DNA of 64,000 nt from Kibdelosporangium sp. MJ126-NF4 (GTDB lineage Bacteria > Actinomycetota > Actinomycetes > Mycobacteriales > Pseudonocardiaceae): NCBI RefSeq assembly GCF_000826545.1, contig NZ_CDME01000008.1:124001-188000 (forward strand). The letters are read 5' to 3'. The notes below the pieces were generated by a model. The model saw nothing but the letters and a program-made list of their open reading frames with translations, searched no databases and was not told the DNA's origin. Positions 16,684 through 25,347 of the stretch are shown here, piece after piece; the first letter of the stretch is position 1, and the number at the start of each line of letters is the position of its first letter. The position numbers and the translations under genes were made by a program.

Positions 16684-19600
16684 CGGAGGACTTTCACGGT
16701 CACGTTCGAGCCGAGCGGTGGTATCCGCTCGACTTGGGCCGCGGTCACGGATATCCGCAAGGGCTTGGTGAAGTCAGTCAGCGGGCTGAAGTCCACAGGT
16801 TGGCTTGTGTGCAGGGTCAGGTCGCGCAGGGACGGCATCTCCAGCAGTGGGCGCAGGTCGGTGACCGGGCAGTCGAGGAGGTCGAGCTTGGCGATGCCGG
16901 ATTCCGCGAGCGGGGCCAGGTCCGCGACGGTTGGACACCCGTACAGTGACAGCTGCCGCAGCTGGGGGAGCACGGGTACGATGTCGGTCAGTGTCAGCTC
17001 GTTGATCAGGTATAGCGCGAGGTTCGCGACAGATGCTGGCAACCGGATCTGCGGCAGCTGATCGGCCCAGCGCAGCAGCAGGCTTTGCAGGGCGGGCATG
17101 TCGACGAGAGCAGACATATCCTCGAGTCCATAGCACGATAGCAGTTGCAGCACCTTGATCGAGGGCAGTCCACGGACGAGGTCCAGATCCCGGATATCGT
17201 TCGGCAGCGGCAACGCCAGGACAACCAGCGAGTCGAACCGGTGCAGGATGTCGAGGCCGACCGGGTGACCGTGTTTCGGAGAGAGATCGATGCCCATGAG
17301 CCCCCGGTGCTCGGCCAACGGCCGCAGATCGACCGCGCCACTGATATTTGCCGCGAACCAGTTGAGGTGAGCAATTCCGGAGAGGAAGCCGAGATCGCTG
17401 ACTTCACGGTCGTCGCAGACGTCGATGCTCACCTTGTTCAGGTGCCGCAGTTGGTTGAGATGGATGGCATGCTCGATCTGGTTGACCTCGATGAAACCTT
17501 TGCGCAGCGGTGCGTCCGCGAGAACTTCGGCGGCGTACTGCTCGGGTGGGAAGTATCGCCACACTGTGGCTAGTTCCCGCTGCACGTCATCGTGTGGCTC
17601 GCTGGCGTAGCCGCTCAACAGTCGCATGGCTTCCTGGCCACCGACGAAGGCTGCGGTCCGCACAGACGCTGAGGCCTGCGCCGGGGTTAGTCCGTCCAGG
17701 CTTGTTGGAAGTTTGCGCAGTAGCCGGTCACCGACGAGCGACAACGACCGTGCCTCGTTCTTCCGACGTGGTGGCACCAGATTCTGCAACGCATCGTCGA
17801 CCCGGTCGATCACCTCGGGTGCGATCGTGTGCGCGGTATCCAGGCAGGCCGCCGCCACCAACCTGAGCCGTCGCGCATGCCGCTGTTCCCGGTCTGCCCT
17901 GTCCAGCAAGGAGTTCAGCAAGTGGTTGCGCAGCGGAACGGCGGCATGACCTGCGCCCATCACCACTGTCTCCCGCCATTGGTCCAGGTGTGCGTTGCGG
18001 ACCAGGAAATCCGTCAGGTGTTCCTCAGCAGCTTGCTTGCCCGCCAAGTACTCCTGGAACGTCCGGTGCACGAAGTCGATTCGGCCGACCACCGGCTCCC
18101 GGATCACCCCACTGCGATCAAGCAGGTACCGCAATGTCGGCTCTGCGTCCGTCGACACATCGGGCATCCGGCTGATCGCCCGCTCCACCTGCATGACCGC
18201 TTCATCGACACTGGCCTCCGCGCGACCGTTCAATGTCAACCACCACGCGAGGTGCTGCAGGACAGTCACCTTCGCCTTGGTGTCGAGTTGGATGTCCTGT
18301 GCGGCTGGCACGCCACGTTCCGCATCCCGGCGTTCCAGCAACAGATCCAGTGACGCCTCGTACAGCTTCATCCGGTCGGGCGGGAGCTGCTTGTGACGAT
18401 CCAGGTTCAGCGCGCACAGCAATGCGCACAACAACGGGCTGGAGGCCAGTGTCCTCAGATGACGGCGGCTTTCCAGGTGCCGGGCCAACGCGGTTTCGTA
18501 GTCATCGAGATCCGCTGGATGGTCGCCTTCTCGGATCGCGGCATGCCAGCGGCGGCAGAAGGCCGAGACATCCGACGGGGTCATCGGTTCCAGTACCAAT
18601 GACCTGAAGTCCTTGAGCCAATGAGGTTCTGCGGCACTCGGCCGGGATGTCACGATCACGTGCACCCCGGGGAACGCCGTGAGCAGGTCGGCCAGCCACT
18701 TGCGGACCTTGGGCCTGCGCTCCGGCCGCAGTTCATCCACGCCGTCAACCAGCAGCAGTGCATCACCAGTGTCGAAGAGTGTGTGCGCCCAAGCTTCCGG
18801 AGACTGGCCCGCGATCGGGGCCGCGTTGGCGGCGACCATGTCCTGCGGTTGCGGCAGGTCGCCGTCCGGGTATCTGCGCAACCGGATCAGGAACGGCACC
18901 TTGTTGTTCCACCGTGCCAGTGTCTCCGGCAGGCTGTGCCGGGCCGCGTTGACCGCGATCCACTGCAGCAAGGTGGTCTTGCCCGAACCAGCCGGGCCCC
19001 GGACCAATGTTCGCGAACTGTCCTTGAGCGCGTGTTCGACCCGGAGGTTCTCCTCACCGGACGTGACCGACAGGCTCAGATACGCCACGGTCACCGAGAC
19101 CTGCGGCTTGTATCGCCTGGTATCGACGCCGAACAGCTCCAACGAGTCCAGCGTCGAAGCGACGAACGACAGGTACCGCGAAGTGAACTCCCCAGGCGAA
19201 TCGAGCGCGGTCCTGGGCAGCTGTTCCAACACCGTCTCGATATGCGTGAGCCGCGACAACACCTCGGTCAAGGCCCGAGGTGTGAAAGCGGGCAAATGCT
19301 TGACCACGCTGACCAAGCACACGCACGTCTCATCCAAAACGCGGTTGTACAACGCCTGAGCGGACTCGTTCAAGTCACGCACAGGCTGCCGCACGGCACG
19401 AGCGAGCCGCACGCCATCCAGGTCCACGCCGAACAGCAGAGAGTCGTCCAGCGAAGACAACGAGGAGACCACTGCCTCCAGAGCAGCGGCCTTCTCGTTG
19501 TCGGGCAGGCCGGGGAACTCCCCAGCCAACGGCGTTATCCGCTGAGCGACCTGGTCGCCGATGTCCTCCAGTTGCCGGGCGAGCTTCCGGCGGGCGAACT

Positions 19601-19736
19601 GGTCAGTCACCCCGGTGGCCAGCAGATCAGCCAGCGAGGACTGCCGTTCGAGCGACTTTGTGCGGTGCCCGAGCCAGGTTCGGGTGGCGTGCGTGGCTAC
19701 TTGGCGGCCGACGGCCAGCGCGACTGTCTCGAGCAC
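16680..19736 (-). CDS. NACHT NTPase with C-terminal leucine-rich-repeat-like region (bacterial NLR)
   Basis: A 1018-residue STAND protein. An N-terminal helical domain (about 1-235) resembles the NACHT N-terminal helical domains of actinobacterial NLRs. The NACHT ATPase follows: Walker A GPAGSGKTT at 247-255, Walker B LLLVDGVDEL at 327-336 and the sensor VIVTSRPS near 360. A helical middle region with FVHRTFQEYLAGKQAAEEHL (typical post-NACHT segment) leads to a region from about 740 with repeated LxxLxxLxL units. No toxin domain is recognisable. Such proteins include anti-phage bNACHTs, but regulatory ones exist. GTG start, weak ribosome site, 13 bp behind the phospholipase gene. Patches of lower GC (about 52 % at 17101-17160) hint at transfer. 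Confidence 0.88.
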   Translation of the reverse strand: MLETVALAVGRQVATHATRTWLGHRTKSLERQSSLADLLATGVTDQFARRKLARQLEDIGDQVAQRITPLAGEFPGLPDNEKAAALEAVVSSLSSLDDSLLFGVDLDGVRLARAVRQPVRDLNESAQALYNRVLDETCVCLVSVVKHLPAFTPRALTEVLSRLTHIETVLEQLPRTALDSPGEFTSRYLSFVASTLDSLELFGVDTRRYKPQVSVTVAYLSLSVTSGEENLRVEHALKDSSRTLVRGPAGSGKTTLLQWIAVNAARHSLPETLARWNNKVPFLIRLRRYPDGDLPQPQDMVAANAAPIAGQSPEAWAHTLFDTGDALLLVDGVDELRPERRPKVRKWLADLLTAFPGVHVIVTSRPSAAEPHWLKDFRSLVLEPMTPSDVSAFCRRWHAAIREGDHPADLDDYETALARHLESRRHLRTLASSPLLCALLCALNLDRHKQLPPDRMKLYEASLDLLLERRDAERGVPAAQDIQLDTKAKVTVLQHLAWWLTLNGRAEASVDEAVMQVERAISRMPDVSTDAEPTLRYLLDRSGVIREPVVGRIDFVHRTFQEYLAGKQAAEEHLTDFLVRNAHLDQWRETVVMGAGHAAVPLRNHLLNSLLDRADREQRHARRLRLVAAACLDTAHTIAPEVIDRVDDALQNLVPPRRKNEARSLSLVGDRLLRKLPTSLDGLTPAQASASVRTAAFVGGQEAMRLLSGYASEPHDDVQRELATVWRYFPPEQYAAEVLADAPLRKGFIEVNQIEHAIHLNQLRHLNKVSIDVCDDREVSDLGFLSGIAHLNWFAANISGAVDLRPLAEHRGLMGIDLSPKHGHPVGLDILHRFDSLVVLALPLPNDIRDLDLVRGLPSIKVLQLLSCYGLEDMSALVDMPALQSLLLRWADQLPQIRLPASVANLALYLINELTLTDIVPVLPQLRQLSLYGCPTVADLAPLAESGIAKLDLLDCPVTDLRPLLEMPSLRDLTLHTSQPVDFSPLTDFTKPLRISVTAAQVERIPPLGSNVTVKVLR

Positions 19737-19749
19737 CCGTCCACGTTAC

Positions 19750-20187
19750 TCACGTGCCCCACTTGCGCACGGCGGCGTAGTACACGTTCGCTGTGCCCTT
19801 GCAGGCGAGGTTTCCGCCGCAGATCGAGTACATGTCAGCCTTGAACTTGTCGTCGACACGCAGTTTCTTGTCCGCGTTCCAGCGGCCTTGGCGCTTGTTG
19901 TTGCGGTAGCCGAAGTCGTGACGGTGGCAGGCCGGTTTGAAGTCGAAGCCGAAGGGCTTGTCCGGTGACCACGAACAGGCGTCCGACGACCAGTCCAACT
20001 GGTCTGCGTACGGCCGGTTGTTGCGGATCGAGGTGAACTGCGACAACGACTTCGAGAACGAGTAGTCGTCCGTCACGGTGGCCAGCTGGGTCGGGGTCAA
20101 GGCCGCGTGGGCCGTTCCGGTGCCGAGCACGATCGCGGTGACGGCACTGGCGGTGAGGACTGAGGCGCGCTTGAGCAGGTTGGGCAC
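19750..20187 (-). CDS. Secreted prokaryotic phospholipase A2
   Basis: A 145-residue precursor. The signal peptide ends at about THA-28 (basic start, hydrophobic ASVLTASAVTAIVLG). The mature part carries the catalytic signature CHRHDFGYRN with His90-Asp91, and the cysteine pairs C71/C87 and C123/C129 expected for disulfides, as in the Streptomyces violaceoruber enzyme (family PF09056). It would cleave the sn-2 ester of phospholipids outside the cell, calcium dependent. It lies 13 bp upstream of the NACHT gene on the same strand, so the two are likely on one transcript; whether they cooperate is unknown. Confidence 0.9.
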   Translation of the reverse strand: MPNLLKRASVLTASAVTAIVLGTGTAHAALTPTQLATVTDDYSFSKSLSQFTSIRNNRPYADQLDWSSDACSWSPDKPFGFDFKPACHRHDFGYRNNKRQGRWNADKKLRVDDKFKADMYSICGGNLACKGTANVYYAAVRKWGT

Positions 20188-20248
20188 GTCTGTCTCCCTT
20201 GTGGACTGGTCAGCTCACCTTGCTTGCCATCCGGTCCACGCGCCACCC

Positions 20249-21043
20249 CTATTCGTTGGCCGGGGGCGAAGATTCCCCGTCAGGTCGCAAGCCGTTCACG
20301 AAGGTTCGAACAGCCGAGGCGAACCGGGCCGGGTCGTCGTCGTGCAGCCAGTGTCCGCTGCCGGGGAACTCCACGAGCTCGGTGTTCGGGCGCTTGAGCA
20401 TCTCCTGCGCGTGCGCCGCGGGCAGCATGAAACTCTCCGAGCCGTGCAGCAGGAGCGCGGGGCACGCCGAGCCCAGCCAGTCGCCCCACCAGGTGCCGAC
20501 GTTGCCGTGCTGCACGGCCATCATGTCGTCGTAGTCGTAGAGCGTTCGCCAGCCTTCGGCCGTCTGGACGACACTCGCCATGAAGTACTCCGGCGCGGGG
20601 GTGTTGGCGAAGAACTCGGCGAACTCCTCCCTGGTCCGGGTGAGTTTCGGCCAGCCGCTGATGTCCAGCACCGGCTGCTCGACCACCGGCCGGTCGGTGA
20701 CCGCGCCGATGTCCTGGATGATCAGAGCCCGCACCAGCTCGGGGCGACGGGCCGCCAGCTGGTAGGCGTTCACGCCGCCCAGCGAGTGCCCGTACACGAT
20801 CGCGGGCCCGAACTGTTCGATGAACACGGCCGCGTCCTCGACGAACGCCTCCCGGTCGAACGGCCCGCCGTGCGCGGACAGGCCGTGTCCGCGCTGGTCA
20901 AGGGCAAGCAGGCGGTAGCCGGGCCCGAGGATCTCGGCCAGCGGCTCGTGCACTGACGCCCGGCCGAACGAGCCGTGCAGCGCGAGCACCGGCACGCCTT
21001 CGCCTGTGTCGAGATACCAGAACCGTCGGCCACGCATGATCAT
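20249..21043 (-). CDS. Alpha/beta fold hydrolase
   Basis: About 264 residues. The oxyanion/elbow motifs are LALHGSFG and the nucleophile motif YGHSLGGV (serine), with the acid probably in LLHGSESF and the histidine in GSGHWLHDDD. No signal peptide, so cytoplasmic. Three in-frame ATGs are possible (21061, 21043, 21037); the second and third have GGGTGG / GGCGGA in workable positions. It diverges from the AraC gene over a 32 bp gap, so the AraC protein could control it. Substrate unknown. Confidence 0.82.
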   Translation of the reverse strand: MIMRGRRFWYLDTGEGVPVLALHGSFGRASVHEPLAEILGPGYRLLALDQRGHGLSAHGGPFDREAFVEDAAVFIEQFGPAIVYGHSLGGVNAYQLAARRPELVRALIIQDIGAVTDRPVVEQPVLDISGWPKLTRTREEFAEFFANTPAPEYFMASVVQTAEGWRTLYDYDDMMAVQHGNVGTWWGDWLGSACPALLLHGSESFMLPAAHAQEMLKRPNTELVEFPGSGHWLHDDDPARFASAVRTFVNGLRPDGESSPPANE

Positions 21044-21075
21044 TTCCGCCACCCGGCACATGGTAGACAGACACC

Positions 21076-21894
21076 ATGCGGGTGTTCCGGTCTTTTTCGG
21101 AAACCGGCTGGTGGGAAATGGTCACCCAGCAACCGGCGGCGCCGCTGCGCGGTGTGGTGCGCACGTACGTCGGCTACCGGGAGAACTCGTTCGTCCCGGT
21201 GCGCCGCAGGGAGGTCCCGACCGGGGAAGTCGCACTGATCATGAGCTTCGGCCCGAAGATCGAGGTGATCGGCGGGCACCGGCACAGCAGCTTCGTCGCC
21301 GCGGTCGCCGACACGTGGTCGGACACCGAATACGTCGGTGAGCAGTACGGCTTCGAGATCATGATCAGCCCGCTCGGCGCCAGCCGCCTGCTCGGCCTGC
21401 CGCTCGACGAGCTCACCGGGTCGGTCGTCGAACTGGAGGACCTGCTCGGCGTCAAGGCGGCGCTGCTGATCGAGCAGTTGGCCGGGCTGCCGGACTGGCC
21501 GTCCCGGTTCGCGCTGGTGGACAGCGTCCTGCCGCGCTGGCTGGACGAGGGACGCGCCCCGCCGCCGCTGGTGGAGTACGCCTGGCAGCGGATCACCGGC
21601 ACCGACGGCCGGATCCCGATCGGCACGCTCGTCGACGAGCTGGGCTGCAGCCGCCGCTACCTGCTCGGCCAGTTCCGCGCGCACGTCGGCGTCCCGCCGA
21701 AGTCGCTGGCCAGGGTGCTGCGATGCCGTCACGCGATGCGGCTGCTGACCGCGGGTGGCCGGTCGATCGCGGACATCGCACAGGAGTGCGGCTACTACGA
21801 CCACTCGCACCTCGACCGGGACTTCAAGCTGATCACCGGGGTGGTGCCCGCGCAGATCCCATTTTTCCTAGCGGACCTCCCGGCACCGGCTTAG
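21076..21894 (+). CDS. AraC family transcriptional regulator
   Basis: A 272-residue regulator. The first 170 residues match the DUF6597-type sensor domain found ahead of AraC domains (APLRGVVRTYVGYRE, EVALIMSFG). The C-terminal AraC domain has two helix-turn-helix units: IPIGTLVDELGCSRRYLLGQFRAHVG and SIADIAQECGYYDHSHLDRDFKLITGVVPAQ, given here as landmarks only. The VOC gene follows by 10 nt and a hydrolase gene diverges from it; both are candidate targets. Confidence 0.9.
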   Translation: MRVFRSFSETGWWEMVTQQPAAPLRGVVRTYVGYRENSFVPVRRREVPTGEVALIMSFGPKIEVIGGHRHSSFVAAVADTWSDTEYVGEQYGFEIMISPLGASRLLGLPLDELTGSVVELEDLLGVKAALLIEQLAGLPDWPSRFALVDSVLPRWLDEGRAPPPLVEYAWQRITGTDGRIPIGTLVDELGCSRRYLLGQFRAHVGVPPKSLARVLRCRHAMRLLTAGGRSIADIAQECGYYDHSHLDRDFKLITGVVPAQIPFFLADLPAPA

Positions 21895-21897
21895 CGT
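21892..21897 (+). promoter_or_regulatory. -10 box of a leaderless promoter for the VOC gene
   Basis: TAGCGT, whose first three bases are the stop codon of the AraC gene; 7 nt before ATG 21905. Confidence 0.45.
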
Positions 21898-21904
21898 TCC
21901 GGTC

Positions 21905-22285
21905 ATGATCTATCCGACACTGCGTTACCGCGATGCTGTGAAGGCCGTCGACTGGCTGGTGGAGGCCTTCGGGTTCGAGAAGGTGGCGGTGAACCTCACC
22001 GACGACGGCAAGGTCTCCCACGCCGAACTGCGCTACGAAGACGGCATCATCATGCTCAACTCCGCGCCGGACGACTACACCTTCTCGGCGCACGACGACT
22101 TCAGGCACGTCCAGTGCACCATCTACATCGCCGTGTCCGATGTGGACGCCCATCACGACAGGGCGGTGGCGGCGGGAGCCGAGATCACCTACCCGCTGAC
22201 CGACCAGGACTACGGCTCACGTGACTACTCCGCGCGCGACCTGGAAGGCAACCACTGGCATTTCGGCACCTACCGGCCCGTGTGA
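21905..22285 (+). CDS. VOC family protein (glyoxalase/bleomycin resistance fold)
   Basis: A 126-residue single VOC unit with two beta-alpha-beta-beta-beta modules: LRYRDAVKAVDWLVEAFGF in the first and [15 protein letters not shown], then YGSRDYSARDLEGNHWHFGTY in the second. The ending GNHWHFGTY is typical of the PhnB/YdcA-like branch. It is 10 nt behind the AraC regulator and overlaps the end of the convergent GGDEF gene by 16 bp. The fold serves dioxygenases, isomerases and drug-binding proteins, so the reaction is not assigned. Confidence 0.87.
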   Translation: MIYPTLRYRDAVKAVDWLVEAFGFEKVAVNLTDDGKVSHAELRYEDGIIMLNSAPDDYTFSAHDDFRHVQCTIYIAVSDVDAHHDRAVAAGAEITYPLTDQDYGSRDYSARDLEGNHWHFGTYRPV

Positions 22286-24138
22286 TCCACGGCGACGATG
22301 TCCGCGCCGAGTTCCTGCCAGCGTTCGGCGTCCTGCCAGGTCGGCAGGCCGTCCACGATCACCGACGCCCCGGCCGACCGGACGACGGCGAGCACGTGCC
22401 GCAACGCCTTCGTGGTCAACGCACCCGGCTGGCGCAGGCGCCGGTCGAGCCGGACCGCCCTGATCGGCAACGCCTCGAGGAACGCGATGTCGGCGAGGTC
22501 GAAGTCGCGGATCTCGATACCGACACCGAGATCGGCCAACGGCAACAGCCGGTCACCCGCGGGCACGCTCAGGCACAGCCGGTCGGCGGGCCTGCCGGAC
22601 TCCGCCGTGATCCGGCCGACCTCACCGGGGTCTGCCGAGCGCACACCGACGTGCACCGGCAGGTCCGGACCGGTCGAGCACACCTTGCGCAGCAACCAGC
22701 TCTCCGCGTGCGCGATACAGTCCCAATGCGACAGACCGCCCCACGACAGCACCGCGTCGAACCCGACCTGCTGCTTGCCGGGCAGCCGGTGTAGTGGCTG
22801 GTAGGCGACGTTGACCTGCCCTTCCCGCAACGCGGTCGGCAGCACGGCGGTGGCCATGGCGCGGTCCCGGTCGTCCGGGCCGAACAGCGACCACTGCCCA
22901 GGCCCGAGACTCCGGGCCCGCGCCAGCGCCAGTTCGGCCGCGTCGAGCACGTCGGCCGGGTTGGTCCCGGTGGCGCTGACCACGCCGATGGCGGCCGTCA
23001 CGACGATGCGGTGGCCGCCGATCTCGATCGGCGGCCGCAACGCGTCCCGCAGGTGCCGCACGATCATCTCCGGTTCGGTGCGGGGCATCAGCACCGCGAA
23101 CTCGTCGGCGCCGACCCGGGCGACCAGGGTGTTCTCGGCGGCCACCGCGGCCTGCAACCGCTGTGCCACGTGCATGAGCACGGTGTCACCGATCTGTTTG
23201 CCCAGGCCGCGGGTGAGCGTGGCGAACCCGTCGAGATCCAGTTGACACACGGTGACGCCACGCGGCAGCGAGGTCTCCAGCGTCGAGGTGAAGTACTGCC
23301 GGTTGGGCAGCCCGGTCAGCATGTCGTGCAACGCCATGTGCGTCATGCGGTTCTGCAGCAGCTGCAGTTCGCTGCGGTCCTCGAACACGAGCACGAAGGC
23401 GTTCGGGCGTGGCCGGGTCAACGTCATGCGGGTCCAGGAGACCTCGTCGTCCTTGCCGACGAGTTGTTGTGTCCGTTCGAAGTGCCGTGTGCCACCGGCG
23501 AGCAGGGAACGGAACAGCCCCGAGTCCTCCGGCGGGAGGACGGAGAACAGCGTCCGGTGGGCGAGTTCCCGCTGCTCGTAGCCGAGGATGTGCCGTAGCG
23601 CCTCGTTGGCGCGCAGGAACCGGCCGTCCTGGTTGGTCAGCGCGATCCCGGTGGTGCACCCGTCGAGCACCTGGTCCAACTCCGCCGAGACGTCCCTGAG
23701 CCTGCGGTGGATGTCGCCGAGCGCGGCCAGCGACGCCCGGTGCACGTCCTCCTGCTGCGAGAACGTCCGCTGCCGGGCCGCGTCGCTGTATCCGGCCGCC
23801 ATCGCGCCGAGCGTGGCGAAGATCCGCTCGGTGCGCCGTGGCAGCCCGGCGAGCTCCGGCATGGCGCCGAGCGCGGCACCAAGGGAATCCATAGTGGACT
23901 GAATGCTTTCGGCTGTGCCGCAGTGCATCTCGGTCAGTTGTACCGCGAGGTCGTACGCCGGTTTCGGTGTGAACGGCTCGCTGGTCAACGTGGCGAGCAG
24001 GTCGTCGAGCAGACCGGCGAGCCGCTCGTGCAGCTCGTCGGCCTGCAACGGAACGTGAGTCCTCGCCGTGACCGCGGTGGCCCATCGGCGGACGACCTTG
24101 GTTCGCGACGGGACGCGGTGGGGCCGGGGCGCGGTCAT
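22270..24138 (-). CDS. PAS-GGDEF-EAL-like protein with degenerate active-site motifs
   Basis: A 622-residue protein: helical N-terminal region (1-150), PAS domain (about 151-262), GGDEF domain (about 265-420), shortened EAL-like domain (about 432-622). The diguanylate cyclase signature is GADEF (343-347) instead of GGDEF. The phosphodiesterase signature is FDAVL where EAL/EVL is expected (about 460-464), and the EAL part is roughly 60 residues shorter than usual, with key metal ligands not recognisable. The order matches Streptomyces CdgA-type proteins. It is probably a c-di-GMP sensor or a weak cyclase rather than a turnover enzyme. It follows the secreted hydrolase gene by 6 nt, likely in one transcript. 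Confidence 0.85.
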   Translation of the reverse strand: MTAPRPHRVPSRTKVVRRWATAVTARTHVPLQADELHERLAGLLDDLLATLTSEPFTPKPAYDLAVQLTEMHCGTAESIQSTMDSLGAALGAMPELAGLPRRTERIFATLGAMAAGYSDAARQRTFSQQEDVHRASLAALGDIHRRLRDVSAELDQVLDGCTTGIALTNQDGRFLRANEALRHILGYEQRELAHRTLFSVLPPEDSGLFRSLLAGGTRHFERTQQLVGKDDEVSWTRMTLTRPRPNAFVLVFEDRSELQLLQNRMTHMALHDMLTGLPNRQYFTSTLETSLPRGVTVCQLDLDGFATLTRGLGKQIGDTVLMHVAQRLQAAVAAENTLVARVGADEFAVLMPRTEPEMIVRHLRDALRPPIEIGGHRIVVTAAIGVVSATGTNPADVLDAAELALARARSLGPGQWSLFGPDDRDRAMATAVLPTALREGQVNVAYQPLHRLPGKQQVGFDAVLSWGGLSHWDCIAHAESWLLRKVCSTGPDLPVHVGVRSADPGEVGRITAESGRPADRLCLSVPAGDRLLPLADLGVGIEIRDFDLADIAFLEALPIRAVRLDRRLRQPGALTTKALRHVLAVVRSAGASVIVDGLPTWQDAERWQELGADIVAVDHTGR

Positions 24139-24144
24139 GGCTGG

Positions 24145-25170
24145 TCAGTCGTTGACAGCGCCATCGACACTTCCCTGGATCCAGGTACGGATGGCCGCGC
24201 GGTGAGCGTCGGCGTGCTCGGACAACGCGACCGAGTGTCCCGCGTTCGGCGTGAGGTGCACGGTCAGCTGGGCGTCCTGGCTGAAGTACGGTGCCTCGGC
24301 CGCGTACAGCGTGTCCTCGTCCGCGCAGTGGTACGCGCAGAACAGCGTGTCCTGCTGGCCGTTGGCGATCAGCACGGGCGCGTTGATGCCCGTCGACATC
24401 GGCCCGACGAACGCCAGCGCCAACAAGTCCGGCACGACCGTGGCGGGCACCTGGTCCTTGTGCTCCTCGTCGGCGGTCACGATCCCGGGCAGCGCGTCAC
24501 CGGGGTGGTGGAACACGCCACGGGTGCCGGGCATCGTGGTGACGTAGCCGGGGTCGCCGCCGCGCCGTGACAGCACCGGATCCAGCGTGGACGGCCGGAC
24601 GCCGTCGACGAAGATCCCGGTCAGTGCCAACAGGTCCATCGAGTGCGTCATCCCGGTCAGCACGACGCCGTCGACGTCGCGGTAGGTCGCGGCGGCCAGC
24701 ACGACGATGCCGGACCCCATCGAGTGGCCGGTGACGATCACCTTGTCGAAACTGGTCCTGAGCTTCGTGACGACCTGGTGTACCACTGACGCGGCCGTGG
24801 TCCCGGTGAGCAGGGTGCTCAGCGGCTGCGAGCTCGCGCCGGAGCCCAGCAGGTCGATGGCGAACGTGGCGTAGCCCGAGGCGGCCATGTCGCGCTGGTA
24901 GGAGTACGCGCCGTCGTCGTACGGCATGTCCCAGTACGCGCGGTTGTACGTGCCGCCGTGGACAAGCAGTTGCACGGTCGTCGGCGTGCTGGTGGCGGGC
25001 AGGCACTGTTGGCCGCGGACGATCTGCGGTAACACGGCGAGAACGACCGGTACGTCGACCATGCTGCAGCGCGCGGACTGCGCGGCGGCGGGCGCGGTTG
25101 CCGTGAGTGCGCTGCCGGAAAGTGCGAGAACGGAGATCAATACACCGACAAGAGTTCTTCTCTGTCGCAC
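24145..25170 (-). CDS. Secreted alpha/beta hydrolase
   Basis: A 341-residue precursor with a clear signal peptide (RQRRTLVGVLISVLALSGSA, cleavage near APAAAQS). The mature enzyme has QLLVHGGTYN (oxyanion region), nucleophile elbow TGHSMGSGIVV, and a late histidine in NAGHSVALSEHAD. Two cysteine pairs (C35/C56; C298/C302) fit an extracytoplasmic protein. Lipase/esterase activity is likely, substrate unknown. GTG start with GGGAG upstream. Confidence 0.85.
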   Translation of the reverse strand: MRQRRTLVGVLISVLALSGSALTATAPAAAQSARCSMVDVPVVLAVLPQIVRGQQCLPATSTPTTVQLLVHGGTYNRAYWDMPYDDGAYSYQRDMAASGYATFAIDLLGSGASSQPLSTLLTGTTAASVVHQVVTKLRTSFDKVIVTGHSMGSGIVVLAAATYRDVDGVVLTGMTHSMDLLALTGIFVDGVRPSTLDPVLSRRGGDPGYVTTMPGTRGVFHHPGDALPGIVTADEEHKDQVPATVVPDLLALAFVGPMSTGINAPVLIANGQQDTLFCAYHCADEDTLYAAEAPYFSQDAQLTVHLTPNAGHSVALSEHADAHRAAIRTWIQGSVDGAVND

Positions 25171-25347
25171 GGAGGTGTCATCTCCCGAATCGGTGACGAA
25201 AGTGAGGCGTGGATGCTACCTCCGGTAGGTCTCCGTGTGTGCGTGCGTCATCCGATCGGGTAGTTTTTCGCAGTTGTCCCCGGTGCGGCGGTAGCGTTCA
25301 CGCCTTCCATTTCGACCTTCCTGATCGTGAGGGGATGTGGGCAGGCG

